Part shown: in pieces, positions 5,333 to 6,434 of the stretch
Layout of the letters: each line of letters starts with the position of its first letter
Numbering within the stretch: position 1 is the stretch's first letter
Source: Bacteroidales bacterium
GTDB lineage: Bacteria > Bacteroidota > Bacteroidia > Bacteroidales > P3
Direction of reading: 5' to 3'
Length of the DNA stretch: 6,434 nt
Assembly (NCBI GenBank): GCA_031286005.1
Contig: JAITVC010000248.1
Span: forward strand, 1-6,434
Notes under the pieces: model-generated
The model's database searches: none
What the model saw: the letters and a program-made list of their open reading frames with translations, nothing else
What the model was told of the DNA's origin: nothing
Translations under genes and position numbers: made by a program

Positions 5333-6434
5333 TTATTTCCCCAATTCCCCCGCCAACTGCTTCAAAATGGTTTCGGCGAGTTTGGTTAGGTATAAGCTGT
5401 TTGTGTAGCGGTCGATTGCATTGAGATAGTTACGTTGAGACTCTCGAAGTTCAAGTGCAGAAAGGTTTCCAAGTTTGTAGCGCTCAAGCGAAATATCCAT
5501 GTTTTGTTTGGCGACATCAATGTTTTCACTTTCTAAAATCACCAAATCACGATTGGTTTGATAGTTGATGAAGTTCAACCGTAAGCGTGTTTCCAAATCC
5601 AAAATAGAGGCTTCTTCAGCCAATTTGATGCTTTCAAGTTCCAATCGTGCATTCTTACGTTTCCGTGCAGTTTCTAAGCCATTGAAAAGGTTCATCCGAA
5701 ATCCCGCACCATAATAAAATCCCATACTGTTCTGATTTAAACGCATGAAATCATATCCCGCATTCAAACTAACGGTGGGCATCAGCAACGCATCGGTTTC
5801 TTTTAAAGTAGCTTCTCCCATCATGGTTTCCAAGCGGGCAATGTTCAAATCCGTGTTTTGCTCCAACGCTTTGGCGTGCAGGTTGGCAAAATCCATATAC
5901 GGGGTAAACGGAATATCTTCGACAACCTCAAATTCCGTATTAATAGGCCGTGCGAGCAATTGGTTGAGACTTGCTTTAGCGGACAAAATCTGTTCTTCGG
6001 CACGCAAATATGAACTACTGTCGGTATTGAAATCCACTTTGGCATTCAAGGCATCCAACTTTGAAGCGCTACCGATTTCATGTCTGGCCAACACATGTTC
6101 GTAGCGAGTTTGTGATACGGCAAGCGTTTGTTGGATGGAAACCATTTGCTGCTGCGTACTTACAATCAGATAATATTGATTAATCACTTGCCGAATGGTA
6201 TTTTCGACCATCGCTCGGAAATAAATACTGTTGATTTCGTCTAACGATTGATTCTTGCTGTGCGTTGCAAACATTCTCATGCCATCGAAAACCGTCCAGT
6301 CCAAATCAATGGAGCCGCGAGCAATTCCACCATCATCCACGATGTGTTTGCCGTTAGAATAGTTGCCGTTCAGACTAACCACCGGCAATGCGCCGCTACT
6401 TCCCCAAGTAGCATTAATTTGGTCAGCGGTGTTT
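5333..6434 (-). CDS. TolC-family outer membrane efflux protein, 5' end outside window
   Basis: This is the C-terminal part of an outer membrane channel of the OEP/TolC family, which works as a trimer with an inner membrane pump and a periplasmic adaptor in efflux or type I-like export. The frame is open through the right edge. A TTG at 6386-6388 is not the start, because upstream codons (ending NATWGSSGA) continue the typical domain. Numbering from that TTG, the two OEP repeats are visible: beta segments LPVVSLNGNY (1-10) and GSIDLDWTVFDG (25-36), then long helices with RYEHVLARHEIGSASKLDAL (95-114); then LMPTVSLNAGY (202-212), GAGFRMNLFNGLETARKR (227-244) and RYKLGNLSALELRESQRNYL (303-322). 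At least 367 residues are present against roughly 430-480 for the family, so the signal peptide and first helix are missing. The partner pump is presumably encoded further right. Confidence 0.92.
   Translation of the reverse strand, partial: NTADQINATWGSSGALPVVSLNGNYSNGKHIVDDGGIARGSIDLDWTVFDGMRMFATHSKNQSLDEINSIYFRAMVENTIRQVINQYYLIVSTQQQMVSIQQTLAVSQTRYEHVLARHEIGSASKLDALNAKVDFNTDSSSYLRAEEQILSAKASLNQLLARPINTEFEVVEDIPFTPYMDFANLHAKALEQNTDLNIARLETMMGEATLKETDALLMPTVSLNAGYDFMRLNQNSMGFYYGAGFRMNLFNGLETARKRKNARLELESIKLAEEASILDLETRLRLNFINYQTNRDLVILESENIDVAKQNMDISLERYKLGNLSALELRESQRNYLNAIDRYTNSLYLTKLAETILKQLAGELGK

Noticed and set aside
5745..6104. 119-codon + strand open frame opposite the TolC gene
   Set aside because: It is a mirror of the TolC coding sequence; the TolC frame has clear family motifs throughout.
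6386..6388. TTG as the start codon of the TolC-family gene
   Set aside because: The frame continues upstream to the window edge with residues typical of the domain (NATWGSSGALPVVSL), so the true start is outside the window.

Overview
The window is a low-GC bacterial segment that most likely comes from a member of the Bacteroidetes (Flavobacteriia/Cytophagia/Sphingobacteriia-like). The grounds are the large YfhO-type membrane protein with the N-terminal 'SGD...GM...MFSGMPTYQ' arrangement I associate with that phylum, A-rich leaders without a clear Shine-Dalgarno before the starts, and a CgeB-like glycosyltransferase next to other glycan genes. This assignment is inference from gene content and sequence style, not from a marker gene.

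Layout. On the + strand, one gene (4-1017) encodes a CgeB/GT-B-type glycosyltransferase. It converges on a four-gene minus-strand block that reads from right to left. The block starts with a TolC-family outer membrane efflux protein (5333 to the right edge, 5' end missing). After 20 bp comes an 815-residue YfhO-family polytopic membrane protein (2865-5312). This is joined through a TAATG stop/start overlap to a GT4-type glycosyltransferase (1759-2865), which overlaps by 13 bp with a small class I SAM-dependent methyltransferase (1106-1771). The tight spacing points to one transcript, with YfhO, the glycosyltransferase and the methyltransferase translationally linked. The only non-coding stretch is the 88 bp between the convergent genes (1018-1105), and no obvious terminator was found there.

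How the genes may work together. Two soluble glycosyltransferases, a methyltransferase and a YfhO-type (GT-C-like) membrane protein fit a locus that builds or decorates a cell-surface glycan or glycolipid. The TolC protein is probably the last gene of an efflux or export operon that begins outside the window, so its link to the glycan genes may be only transcriptional.

Points worth a second look. (1) A tandem heptanucleotide repeat (consensus GAGGTRC on the coding strand, about five copies) lies inside the GT4 gene. The unit is not a multiple of three, so a change in copy number would truncate the enzyme before its donor-binding glutamate. (2) A 27-codon open segment lies directly after the methyltransferase stop, in the same frame, flanked by a 7-bp direct repeat that contains both stop codons. 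No clearly new system is visible; most of the window is conventional surface-glycan and efflux coding sequence.
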